From Candidatus Melainabacteria bacterium (GTDB lineage: Bacteria > Cyanobacteriota > Vampirovibrionia > Obscuribacterales > Obscuribacteraceae), in the NCBI GenBank assembly GCA_003242885.1, contig QKMZ01000005.1, positions 372,001 to 436,000 of the forward strand: a stretch of 64,000 bases of DNA, given 5' to 3'. Shown here piece after piece: positions 51,555 to 60,008 of this stretch. The notes beneath the pieces were generated by a model. That model ran no database searches and was not told the origin of the DNA. It worked only from the letters and a program-made list of their open reading frames with translations. Every line of letters starts with the position of its first letter. Within the stretch, counting starts at the first letter, position 1. A program made the position numbers and the translations under genes.

Positions 51555-52076
51555 TTAGTTCTTCTTCCAGAACTGCCAGAAATGTTTACCTTTCGCTTTC
51601 GGCTCTTCTTGAGCTTCTTGTCTGTCCAAATCGCTCGGCAGTTCTACTTGGACTTTAGTTTTTGCGTGGAAAGCAACATTCGTGTCCGCGTGCTGTGCGC
51701 CAAGACTATCGGCGTTAATCACCAAATGATAATTGCCTGGCATAAGCTGAAACTTTGGCGTGTGGAAAGTCGCTTCCGAGCCCTTATTGTCGAAAACTTT
51801 GACAGTGATTGTGCTGTAAGGACGACTGGTCTGAACCTCAACATCGCCCACATAGAAATTGGATGCTGTCCAGCAGAAGAAAGTCCCGATGGCGCCCACA
51901 ATTGGTAGGCCGGTCACCGCTAGGGTCAGAATGTCCTTCGTGCGAGCGGTGCTGCTCGCACTCGTCGTCGCAAAGATTTTGTCTTCTGGCTCCCAAAACT
52001 TCTCTCCTTTGAGAGCTGGCTGCGCTTGTGCTGCTTTTGTTTGGGAGGGCTTGGGTTCTGTAGTCTGTGGGCTCAT
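51555..52076 (-). CDS. Hypothetical membrane-anchored protein
   Basis: 173 residues. Polar, Gln/Ala/Pro-rich N-terminus of about 45 residues, then one hydrophobic segment (LTLAVTGLPIVGAIGTFFCW). A beta-rich domain follows with a PEGA-like cadence (EVQTSRPYSTITVKVFDNKG, FQLMPGNYHLVINADSLGAQ). The C-terminal tail is charged and ends in KHFWQFWKKN. Topology would place the beta domain outside. No enzyme motif. Six bases precede hemL. Confidence 0.75.
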   Translation of the reverse strand: MSPQTTEPKPSQTKAAQAQPALKGEKFWEPEDKIFATTSASSTARTKDILTLAVTGLPIVGAIGTFFCWTASNFYVGDVEVQTSRPYSTITVKVFDNKGSEATFHTPKFQLMPGNYHLVINADSLGAQHADTNVAFHAKTKVQVELPSDLDRQEAQEEPKAKGKHFWQFWKKN

Positions 52077-52367
52077 AAACTAGCCGTATAGGTGGAGGAC
52101 GTCTCTTCTGAATAGATTTCAGCTGAATGGTTTCAACTGAATAGCGTCTATAAATAGAGTATTGTCAATAGCGCCAGTGGCTGCCAAGCATAATAACAAC
52201 ATCGAGGCTTCCGATCCTGAAAGTTCGTATTTTCTAAGACCGGTCTTTACATGAATTGGCTTGGTTGAGCAGAATTTAAAAAACGGGGCTATTTCATTGG
52301 TGGCGACTAAGAGTTCGAATCATTTCAAACCGGCGGTTGGTTAATCCGGAGGCTAGTCCAATCGCCG
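52077..52367. other. Intergenic region
   Basis: About 290 bases between a minus-strand gene start and the 3' end of the next minus-strand gene. Contains the promoter region of the 51555-52076/hemL pair. No gene or named structure seen. Confidence 0.4.
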
Positions 52368-53930
52368 CTATTCAAAATCCTTCGGCTCTTCGTAAAGTTT
52401 GGTCATCTGCTCATATTTTTTCTGGTCAGCATCTGCTGCTGATTTGTTACCCATCTTTCGATAGCACTCTGCTCTAAATCTATACGCTTCGCGAAAACGC
52501 GGACCAATCTTCAAAGCGCGATTAGCATCTGCGAATGCTTCCTTGGTTTTGCCCAGCGCTAAATAGTTTCGACCGCGACCTACATAATTTTTGATTGCTT
52601 TCGGATCGCCCTTAATAAGGATGTTGTAGTCCGGAATTGCTTCTTTGTACCTTCCGAGCTTTTCGTAACTCTTTGCTCGCGTTTCGTAAAACCGCGGCAG
52701 CGGTCCGAGCGGAATCACCTTGTCGAAGTCGGCAATTGCTTCTTTGTATTTTCCTAGCGCGTAATATGAGAGACTGCGCGGCCAGAGAATGCTGAAGGAA
52801 ACGCCCGAGACTTTCTCTGCTTTTACTCCGTACTCGACCGCTTTTGCATATTGTCCGATGTTGAAATAAACATTCGTCAGTTGCGTGTAAACAGTGCCAT
52901 CGCCGGCGCCGATTGCTAAAGCTCTTTCCAATTCCGGAAGCGCAAAGATATGTTGATCCGCTCGATCATGTGCAGAGGCTCGAGTCAGGAGCATCTCGCG
53001 ACTCAGGCACTCGGGATGTTTTGCTTTATCCAGTCGCTCCCGCATGTTGCTTATCAAAGAGTCTGCCCCTGCTCTTTCGTCGCTAACTCTAATCGCATGC
53101 GTTGCTCGTGAGATTGAGACACCCATCGCGCCAATGCTGTGAGTGAGATATGACAGTTTGAGCTCGGCGAGCGCATCGTCCGGAAAGCGCGCCACCGCTC
53201 CTTGCAGGGTTTCTATCGCCGCTTTGAGGTCGTATCCCGACTGCACGCGCGCGAGAAAGAAATATACTTCAGGAATCTTCGTTCCCTTGATTATGTTCCT
53301 GTACATTTCGGTGGCTTTGCGCGGATTTTTCGCTGCCATGTCCTCTGCGATGTGCACAGCGTCCCATTCACGCTGGTTGGACAGTCCAGCCGACACGTAG
53401 ACAAACATTATGTGGTCAGGTGATGAAACGATTGTTTCTATAGTGTCGGAAAGCGTGTGCGTTTTGAGGTAGCTGAGCCACTTCTTTTCACTTTCGGGAT
53501 CGACCGATGGACGATTCAGAAGTGTTTTGTACATGAGTGCTATCTGGTCCTTTTGCGAAAGACCGGCAAAGCGTTTGCGAAATTCGGGCAAGCGTGTCAA
53601 GCCGTCATACAAGTCAGTGACGGCGAAGGGAGAAAACTTGCCGAGCCGCACATTCCAGTACTGCTGCTCTTGTGGGGTGGCCTTCCTGTTCAAAATCAAA
53701 GAGTAGGCACTGCTGATGATTTCTGCTGGGCTCTTCGCTTTAGTCGCTTGAACTTGCGCTGGTTGCGCATGAGCAGGTTGAGCGCTTACTGGCTGCGCAT
53801 ATCGGAGCGGCGCATACAGAGGCAATGCAATAATGCCTGCTTGGCACAATTGGGCAACGGTCAAAATTTTGCACGCGAAACCCTTCGCACGCTCTGGGTT
53901 CTGACCGCTATTGCTCAATAACTGCTTCAA
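52368..53930 (-). CDS. DUF4214-TPR protein, likely exported
   Basis: 520 residues from a TTG at 53930, inside the end of the upstream gene (23-base overlap), so translation is coupled. A hydrophobic stretch near 20-40 (LTVAQLCQAGIIALPLYAPL) may be a signal or anchor, followed by an Ala/Gln/Pro run (AQPVSAQPAHAQPAQVQ). Residues 65-180 hold DUF4214-like units (AYSLILNRKATPQEQQYWNV and MYKTLLNRPSVDPESEKKWL), a module known from surface proteins and related to the phycobilisome-linker fold. The remaining part is a row of TPR units (YTQLTNVYFNIGQYAKAVEY, PRSLSYYALGKYKEAIADFD, GRNYLALGKTKEAFADANRA). Probable envelope scaffold. Confidence 0.83.
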   Translation of the reverse strand: MKQLLSNSGQNPERAKGFACKILTVAQLCQAGIIALPLYAPLRYAQPVSAQPAHAQPAQVQATKAKSPAEIISSAYSLILNRKATPQEQQYWNVRLGKFSPFAVTDLYDGLTRLPEFRKRFAGLSQKDQIALMYKTLLNRPSVDPESEKKWLSYLKTHTLSDTIETIVSSPDHIMFVYVSAGLSNQREWDAVHIAEDMAAKNPRKATEMYRNIIKGTKIPEVYFFLARVQSGYDLKAAIETLQGAVARFPDDALAELKLSYLTHSIGAMGVSISRATHAIRVSDERAGADSLISNMRERLDKAKHPECLSREMLLTRASAHDRADQHIFALPELERALAIGAGDGTVYTQLTNVYFNIGQYAKAVEYGVKAEKVSGVSFSILWPRSLSYYALGKYKEAIADFDKVIPLGPLPRFYETRAKSYEKLGRYKEAIPDYNILIKGDPKAIKNYVGRGRNYLALGKTKEAFADANRALKIGPRFREAYRFRAECYRKMGNKSAADADQKKYEQMTKLYEEPKDFE

Positions 53931-56391
53931 CGTTGTAAGCGCCCTTTTTCAATCTTTGAACACCCACGACAACCGAGTTGTTTATGCCACCAGGGGTGGT
54001 GACAAGCATCTCGTTGCCGCGTTGGATGCGCAAAACATCCGGAGTATTATTTGTCAATCTGACATTCACTTTATTGCTAGTGCCCAACACTTTCACCACC
54101 AACTTCGAGAGGTTTTCTCTGCCTGCTTCTCTCGGGTCTTGCTGCACCTCGGCTGCAATCACGTCAACAGTGGCGGAATTACTGCGCATACCGGCAGTTC
54201 CCACGCAGAACGAATGATTGCCTGGTCTTACTCCGGCTGGAAGTATAGCTTTCAGCTGTACCGGAGAAGCGGCAATGATGCGTGCTTCCTGCAAGCCGTC
54301 GATAAGGATGCGATTGTGGTCGGCGTGACCATCGAAGTTGTGACCTTCTACAACGAGCATCGCACGTGGCGCGACCATCGAGCTGATTCGTTCGATCTTC
54401 GGCGCTTGCTGTTCGTATGAGGTTGTGAGCGGTTGCAGAATTTCAACGAGATTTGCACCCAGCTCTGGTCTTGATGCAAGGCAAACATTCAGCGAACGGC
54501 CAGGAGTTGCATCCTCAGGAACCATATACAGTGCCTGACCGCGACTGTCTGTTGCCAAAGCTGCACCGTTAAAACTCAGTTCGACAGAAGGCTCACCATT
54601 TTTGTCTTTATCAATAATGGAGGTTGTTAAAAACTGTCCTGCGATCGCTTTTTCCGGTGCGACGATTGTTGCTGCCAAACTTGCTTGTCGTGAATTTGGC
54701 CCATTTGAGGGGCTTTCCCAAACGGATTGATTGGACAAGGGGATTGAACTGGTTTGACCAGGCGGACGACTCGTATCTGTGCGACCGGAATAACTCGAAG
54801 AACTCGGATAACTCGGATAACTCGGAGAACTTGACGAACTGCGCGTGGTCATTGCCACTTGGTCCGCTGGTGAACTCCATGCATTCCTGTCAGTTTCCGG
54901 TACGCCTGATTTTGTGCGACCCGCAGATGCCGGATTAATGGCACCTTTGTCAACGTACTCTTTGACTGCCGATTCTGTCTTGGCAATGCTCGGTTTGGGG
55001 TCTGTTTTTACATCAACAGCTTTTGCGTCGCCTGTTTTTGTATCGCCGCTTTTGCCGCCCGCAGCTTTGCCATTACCTGCTTTTGCATCTGACAATTTTG
55101 TGTCGCCGGTTTTGGCATCACCGTTTGCGTCAGCCTTTTCATCACCTTTCGCGCCAGAGTCTGAAGACTCGTCAGAGTCATCCGCGTCGCCTTTCAACGT
55201 TTCGTCTTTAGTCAGCGATCTGTTTGTGGACTCTTTCAGAACTTTCGCTGTTGCTTCGGCAATGGCTTGTGCTGTCAATTGAGCTCGCTCATCACTCGCC
55301 TTTTTCTCATCTTCAGCTTTCTGCGCGAGCAGTTGTTTCTGACGAATTTCGTAAGTAGTAAGGTCTCTTTTGTAAGCGACGACGCGATCAGTTACCAGAA
55401 TCGGCAGCGCCGCTAGAGACTTTTTTTTTACGTTTTCCTCACCGGTTGGCGCGGCTTCCGCGCTGGTTTCGCTCAAACAGTCCGAATCGATTGTGGCGGT
55501 TGCTAATTGACCCAACCAGAAATTAACGTTTGACTGCGTTTGAATATCAAAGCCAGCTTCGATCGGCGAGCGCCCTGTGATGACAACTACAAAGTTGCCG
55601 ATCTTCTTGCCGTTCGGAGCAGTCTTGTCTTTGCATTTCCCTGCGATGGTCATATTGAGAAGACCATTGACACGCTTTGCCCATACGGCTGTCAGAGAGC
55701 CTGTTCCATCTGCGAAATTCACTTCGCCTGAAGCCCAGGATTCGGGCGACAGAGTTTTTGCGAACTGGCGCTCTTCATCAGCAGAAATAATGCGATTGAA
55801 AGTAAGTTCGGAATTGTCTAAAGCGCGCGACAAGATGGTTTGAGCTTGTGCGATCACTGCTTGGTGATTGGAGTCTTCTGTGAGTTTTTGAACTTGCTCA
55901 GGGTCTTTAAGAGCCTTGGAAAGGTCTTTGAGAACACTGATAAGGGACGCATCGGGCGCAAATATCGGAGCCTTCTCTTCTGCCACTTCGCTCTTTTCTT
56001 CAGCTCTCTCGGCGGCCGCCTCTACCTTGGCGGGTGTTTCAGTCTTCGCCTCTGCGGCAGGTCTGTCGGTCTTCTTGGCTGCCGTTGCGTCTTTCGATTC
56101 GACGGCTTCTTTGCCTTTCTTCTTGTCGTTTTTCGTTTCTTTCGTTTCCTTCACGACCGCCGGAGCAGTTTTGTCATTCTTTGTGTCGCCAGCAGGAGCT
56201 TTGTCGGCAGGCTTCTTCTTCGCATCGGCGTTTTTGTCGGCTTCTTTTCTAAAGAAAGGCAGTGCTGCTATCTGCACTTTGCCAGAGCGCGACGCTTTCG
56301 CCTTCGCGTCAACGGGCTGATATGTCGAAATCAATGACACCGAGATTGCCAAACAAACAGAAAGCGCAGTTTTGCTTTTACTTGTAATCAC
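53908..56391 (-). CDS. Large exported protein with low-complexity spacer and IPT/TIG-like domain
   Basis: 827 residues from a GTG at 56391. Signal peptide (SKTALSVCLAISVSLISTYQ, cleavage near VDA). Residues about 45-140 are Lys/Ala/Glu-rich (KADKNADAKKKPADKAPAG-like). A folded region follows at about 150-345 (LTFNRIISADEERQFAKTLS). A second low-complexity spacer is built on GDTKTGDAKA-like units, then a Ser/Tyr/Pro stretch (SSSSPSYPSYPSSSSYSG). The C-terminal 230 residues are beta-rich with an IPT/TIG-like unit (MLVVEGHNFDGHADHNRILI, LPAGVRPGNHSFCVG). No catalytic motif. It is the third of four genes in an envelope operon. Confidence 0.8.
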   Translation of the reverse strand: MITSKSKTALSVCLAISVSLISTYQPVDAKAKASRSGKVQIAALPFFRKEADKNADAKKKPADKAPAGDTKNDKTAPAVVKETKETKNDKKKGKEAVESKDATAAKKTDRPAAEAKTETPAKVEAAAERAEEKSEVAEEKAPIFAPDASLISVLKDLSKALKDPEQVQKLTEDSNHQAVIAQAQTILSRALDNSELTFNRIISADEERQFAKTLSPESWASGEVNFADGTGSLTAVWAKRVNGLLNMTIAGKCKDKTAPNGKKIGNFVVVITGRSPIEAGFDIQTQSNVNFWLGQLATATIDSDCLSETSAEAAPTGEENVKKKSLAALPILVTDRVVAYKRDLTTYEIRQKQLLAQKAEDEKKASDERAQLTAQAIAEATAKVLKESTNRSLTKDETLKGDADDSDESSDSGAKGDEKADANGDAKTGDTKLSDAKAGNGKAAGGKSGDTKTGDAKAVDVKTDPKPSIAKTESAVKEYVDKGAINPASAGRTKSGVPETDRNAWSSPADQVAMTTRSSSSSPSYPSYPSSSSYSGRTDTSRPPGQTSSIPLSNQSVWESPSNGPNSRQASLAATIVAPEKAIAGQFLTTSIIDKDKNGEPSVELSFNGAALATDSRGQALYMVPEDATPGRSLNVCLASRPELGANLVEILQPLTTSYEQQAPKIERISSMVAPRAMLVVEGHNFDGHADHNRILIDGLQEARIIAASPVQLKAILPAGVRPGNHSFCVGTAGMRSNSATVDVIAAEVQQDPREAGRENLSKLVVKVLGTSNKVNVRLTNNTPDVLRIQRGNEMLVTTPGGINNSVVVGVQRLKKGAYNVEAVIEQ

Positions 56392-56410
56392 GCTGATTTT
56401 GCCCCTTTAT

Positions 56411-58480
56411 CTAACGTCCGAAGATGTCTTCGTACACTCCCAAAGTTTCGCCAGGTGTCAATCCGTATCCGACGTAATGTCCATCTAGCCAGATTTCGAA
56501 GTGCAAGTGCGGGTATTTCGCTTTGCCAGGCAGGTTTTGCCCTGTACCAGAGACGCCAATAAACCCGACTATCTCTCCCCTGTTGACGAACGTGTCCTTT
56601 TTGAGTTTGGCATTGATTCTATCTAAATGCGCATACCGCGTCACCATCCGGTTGCCATGATCGATCCATACCTGGCAGCCTCTGAAGAGATCTTCATTTT
56701 GGTCCGAAGTCGTGTGATCCCGCGCGCACTGGCTCATTACGCGGTTGAAAGTGGGTGCGTCCATGTCTTTAAAACCATGGTCGATGCGAATAATTTTTCC
56801 GCGATCGGCAGCGATTGCCGGGGTGCCCATTACAACCTTGTTGCCGCCCCCGTTAAAGAAGTCAACACCCGCGTGAATCCCGTAGCGGTAAAGGCGGCGT
56901 GCTCCAGGGAAAACACCTAGGTGTGAAGGCAATTGACCCTTTGGTACGGGAATTCCGATGCCATCCAGGCGTGCGTCGAATGTGCGTGGGTGTATTTCTG
57001 CGTTGGGTGCATCACCCGAATCAAGCTTGCGGGTTACGAGGCGGTCGCCATTTACAACTACAAAGCCGTCTTTGATAGGGGCAAGACCTCTCAAATCACT
57101 TCCTGCTGGGAAAACATAGTGAGCCGTTTGCCCAGTCTTTTTGTCTATTGAAAGAACTCGATTGTTTTCGCGCTCAACTATAAAGAGCGGTGATTGCGCA
57201 TCGGTAATTATTCTCGATGGTCTCAAACGCACCTTGCCTGGTGCGCGATAGCCGAACTTCAATTGTTTAACATTGGCTCTGGAGTTGCCACTAAACTTGG
57301 TGACTCCCCCATTTTTGCGCAAGAGATATGTAAGTCCGTCGTAGGCAATGCCAATGCCGTCTCCGACGTAGTAATCACCACGCCGCACTTGCCACGGCAT
57401 CACTTCTCTAAAGTAAGGCGTCAAATATCTGGAGTTGGGTGGACAAACCCAAATATCGTTGCGCTCAGGGTCTATGAGAATAATGTCTTTGCCGTTAAAG
57501 GCAAGATCAACGTAATCAGGATCTGGAGAACCCGTCAACCAGAGGTTTGCGCGATATTGATGCCAGGCACCTGTTTGGGTGAAATACTCAAATAAGTCGC
57601 CCGCTTTTGAAAGAATAACCAGCGACTTTCTTGGTGGCACGGAAATCATGTTATTGAATTCCTGCACCGGAATTTTATCTATCTTAGCCGGGGGATGGCA
57701 AGCTTTGAGAAACGCTTTTCGCGGCTGACCAGCAGTTGGTTGCGTCCATTCGAGCGACCACAAATGTTTTGGGCCCAGAAAATAGAATTTTCCGTCTTGT
57801 GATACCACCCCTGATGGCGCGACCGGAGCGCCAGCTTCGTCAATCAACGGGATGAAAGTTCCCTTTTCTTTTTCCGGCGTTTTCACCGCTTGAACAGGGC
57901 GTCCAACGGCATTCGGGTTTTGATTTCCGGCGCCAGGTGCAATTGCCGAATGCGGCTGAACTAAGGCTGGTGGAGCTCCTGCAGGACGCGCAGGAGCCGA
58001 ATGCATCGGCATCATCACATGCGGAAGTGGATGCTGCTGAACGGCGGGTTGCTGATGTAAAAATGGAATTTGATGATTGGCCGGAACCTGATGAGAGACC
58101 GGAACCTGATGATTGGCAGGCTCTCGATGTGTTTCTGGCTGTGTGATCGGCAGCTGGCGAATTGCTGGGTGTGGCTGCAAAATCACACTCGGCGGTATCC
58201 CGTGCAATTGAGTATTGTGTCCATCAATGGCGGATGCCTCAGCGCCCTCACGCTGACCGTGTACACCGCGGACGGTGTCTTGAGTTGCTGCGGTTCTCAC
58301 AGGTTTGGAATTGCCTTGCGCGAGGACAAATGCATTGGTCGATGCTGTTTCTCTGCCTGATACGGACAGCGTTCTGCAGAAGACAAATCCGACGACAAGC
58401 AGCGCTACTCCAGCGACAAACGGGACACGGCTCCGTCTTGATTCCAGAACCTCGGCACGTTTGTGTTTTTCAATCATCAT
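56411..58480 (-). CDS. Membrane-anchored M23-family metallopeptidase
   Basis: 689 residues. N-terminal membrane anchor (VPFVAGVALLVVGFVFCRTL), then an exported His/Gln/Pro-rich region with repeats HQVP/HQIP (SHQVPANHQIPFLHQQPAVQ). A middle part of about 300 residues has propeller-like repeats (NRVLSIDKKTGQTAHYVFPA). The C-terminal 180 residues are a LytM/M23 domain: His and Asp in RYGIHAGVDFFNGG, RYAHLDRINAKLKK, and the HxH motif in YPHLHFEIWLDG. All zinc ligands are present, so it is probably an active peptidoglycan endopeptidase. An insertion between the first strands (FKDMDAPTFNRVMSQCARDH) is larger than usual. Second gene of the operon. Confidence 0.9.
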   Translation of the reverse strand: MMIEKHKRAEVLESRRSRVPFVAGVALLVVGFVFCRTLSVSGRETASTNAFVLAQGNSKPVRTAATQDTVRGVHGQREGAEASAIDGHNTQLHGIPPSVILQPHPAIRQLPITQPETHREPANHQVPVSHQVPANHQIPFLHQQPAVQQHPLPHVMMPMHSAPARPAGAPPALVQPHSAIAPGAGNQNPNAVGRPVQAVKTPEKEKGTFIPLIDEAGAPVAPSGVVSQDGKFYFLGPKHLWSLEWTQPTAGQPRKAFLKACHPPAKIDKIPVQEFNNMISVPPRKSLVILSKAGDLFEYFTQTGAWHQYRANLWLTGSPDPDYVDLAFNGKDIILIDPERNDIWVCPPNSRYLTPYFREVMPWQVRRGDYYVGDGIGIAYDGLTYLLRKNGGVTKFSGNSRANVKQLKFGYRAPGKVRLRPSRIITDAQSPLFIVERENNRVLSIDKKTGQTAHYVFPAGSDLRGLAPIKDGFVVVNGDRLVTRKLDSGDAPNAEIHPRTFDARLDGIGIPVPKGQLPSHLGVFPGARRLYRYGIHAGVDFFNGGGNKVVMGTPAIAADRGKIIRIDHGFKDMDAPTFNRVMSQCARDHTTSDQNEDLFRGCQVWIDHGNRMVTRYAHLDRINAKLKKDTFVNRGEIVGFIGVSGTGQNLPGKAKYPHLHFEIWLDGHYVGYGLTPGETLGVYEDIFGR

Positions 58481-58515
58481 TGACCAAAAATGGAGAATTA
58501 CAGTCGCTTGCTTGC

Positions 58516-59868
58516 TTATCTTGTGGGCGTGTTAATCACGACTGAATCGCTGATAAACCATTTGCCGTCAATCTTTTCAATCGTATAATTGACGTTGTAG
58601 GTATCTTCCGCGTCCTTCAGTGACTTGTTTGTAGTGTCATCCATGAAGCGACGAAACTCTTTTACTTGCGCAAAGCACGCGTATTTCTTGCCAGGCACCA
58701 AGTCCTGAACTTTATTCACGACTACGCCGCGAGAAGTCATTTCATAGTACTTGTGGGTCTTCATCAAATAATTGATTGCGCCCGTTTGCTTTTCCAGAGC
58801 TTTGCCAGTAAGCACATCAGAGAGCTCGGATGTGACACGGTTTCTCACAGCGGTCTTCTTAATCGACTGCCACGTTTTTAGCAATTCCGTGAATGTGTTC
58901 TTCAACGCGTCGGACTGATTTGTAGTCGCTGTGGGCAGGGGTTTTACTGCGGCTACAGGTGGCTTGACCGGTGGTCTTGAGGCGGGAGGCGGGGTAGTCG
59001 CTACCCTCACCGGTGGACGTTCGACAACTTCATCAGCTCCAGTATCTACTGGAGTGTCTAGCGCTGAGTGAGATTTGATTGAATCAGAACTCGCATCTCG
59101 GCTTGAAACTTTGATGACAAGGGCGATTTTCTCTTTCTTGTCTTGAGGCAAGGAAGATAGATCGTCTTCTGTAGGTGCAGCGATCGAAACTTGATATTTA
59201 CCGGCAGGCAGTGAAAGCGGTTTCGGTTCTTCCTTCACCACTTCAGATTTCGACTTCTCGAGCTCTTTATTGAAGTCTGAAATCTTGCCCGGTTTTACCC
59301 CCAACGCTTCCAAGAAGTAATCGGCGGTCATCTCGATGTTGATGAAATTGCTTGCCGGGTTAGGCTGTTTGACCAGACATAGCTCTGCTTCAGTCACTTT
59401 CTGATTGTCGACTGTGAGAAGCAAATGATTGTCTTGGGCATCTTTCATTTCGTTTGCAGTACGGATGGCACTAAAAGGACCAATGCCCGGCCAGGCTCCT
59501 GACTTGACGAAGTCACTGCCCTTGAATGTGTCTACAGTGCAAAGCGGCGCAGAACCTGTCAGTGACGGACTGGGAGCGGCAGCTTCCTTCTCTTCCGCGG
59601 TTGTGGAAAAATCTGGTTTTGAACTTGTCGATTCGCTGGCACCACCAGTAGTGACCTTGAAATTGGGAGACGTATCGATGCTAGTCGGCTGCTTTACTTT
59701 TGGGCGCGATGCAGGCGCATCTTGCTTTGCCGGTTGGCTCTTGGACGAATCTTGTCCTTCGCTCCAAAGTGCATCAAGCGAACTATCGTCTTGCTGTGCG
59801 AGTACCGGTGTCGACAATGCCAGGAGCATTTGAGCAATCAACACAGAACGCAAGGCTGGTCTTTTCAT
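58516..59868 (-). CDS. Exported protein with C-terminal ARC6-like IMS domain
   Basis: 450 residues from the ATG at 59868 (GAGAG upstream). Signal peptide KRPALRSVLIAQMLLALSTP, cleavage near LAQ. A disordered Ser/Lys/Pro region covers about 25-95. A beta-rich domain follows with a cysteine pair (APLCTVDTFKGSDFVKSGAW, AELCLVKQPN). A Pro/Val linker (RPPVRVATTPPPASRPPVKP) leads to the last 130 residues, which match the IMS/DUF4101 pattern of ARC6/Ftn2: a helical start (FTELLKTWQSIKKTAVRNRV), then LTGKALEKQTGAINYLMKTH, YACFAQVKEFRRFMDD and the end YTIEKIDGKWFISDSVV. In cyanobacteria and plastids this domain sits in division proteins; here it is on an exported protein. First gene of the envelope operon. 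Confidence 0.8.
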   Translation of the reverse strand: MKRPALRSVLIAQMLLALSTPVLAQQDDSSLDALWSEGQDSSKSQPAKQDAPASRPKVKQPTSIDTSPNFKVTTGGASESTSSKPDFSTTAEEKEAAAPSPSLTGSAPLCTVDTFKGSDFVKSGAWPGIGPFSAIRTANEMKDAQDNHLLLTVDNQKVTEAELCLVKQPNPASNFINIEMTADYFLEALGVKPGKISDFNKELEKSKSEVVKEEPKPLSLPAGKYQVSIAAPTEDDLSSLPQDKKEKIALVIKVSSRDASSDSIKSHSALDTPVDTGADEVVERPPVRVATTPPPASRPPVKPPVAAVKPLPTATTNQSDALKNTFTELLKTWQSIKKTAVRNRVTSELSDVLTGKALEKQTGAINYLMKTHKYYEMTSRGVVVNKVQDLVPGKKYACFAQVKEFRRFMDDTTNKSLKDAEDTYNVNYTIEKIDGKWFISDSVVINTPTR

Positions 59869-60008
59869 ATTCTCTCTCGTCAAATTTCAGTATGCATATA
59901 CCGACAATCGGCTATGAAGTTAGCATATACTGCCATGCTTAATAAAGCTCATCCGTCCAATGTAGAGCCATTTTGACGTGCAATACTAGGCAACAAAACG
60001 GGCTTATG

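Noticed and set aside
52310..52325. AGTTCGAATC resembling a tRNA T-loop
   Set aside because: No acceptor stem, anticodon arm or CCA partner around it.
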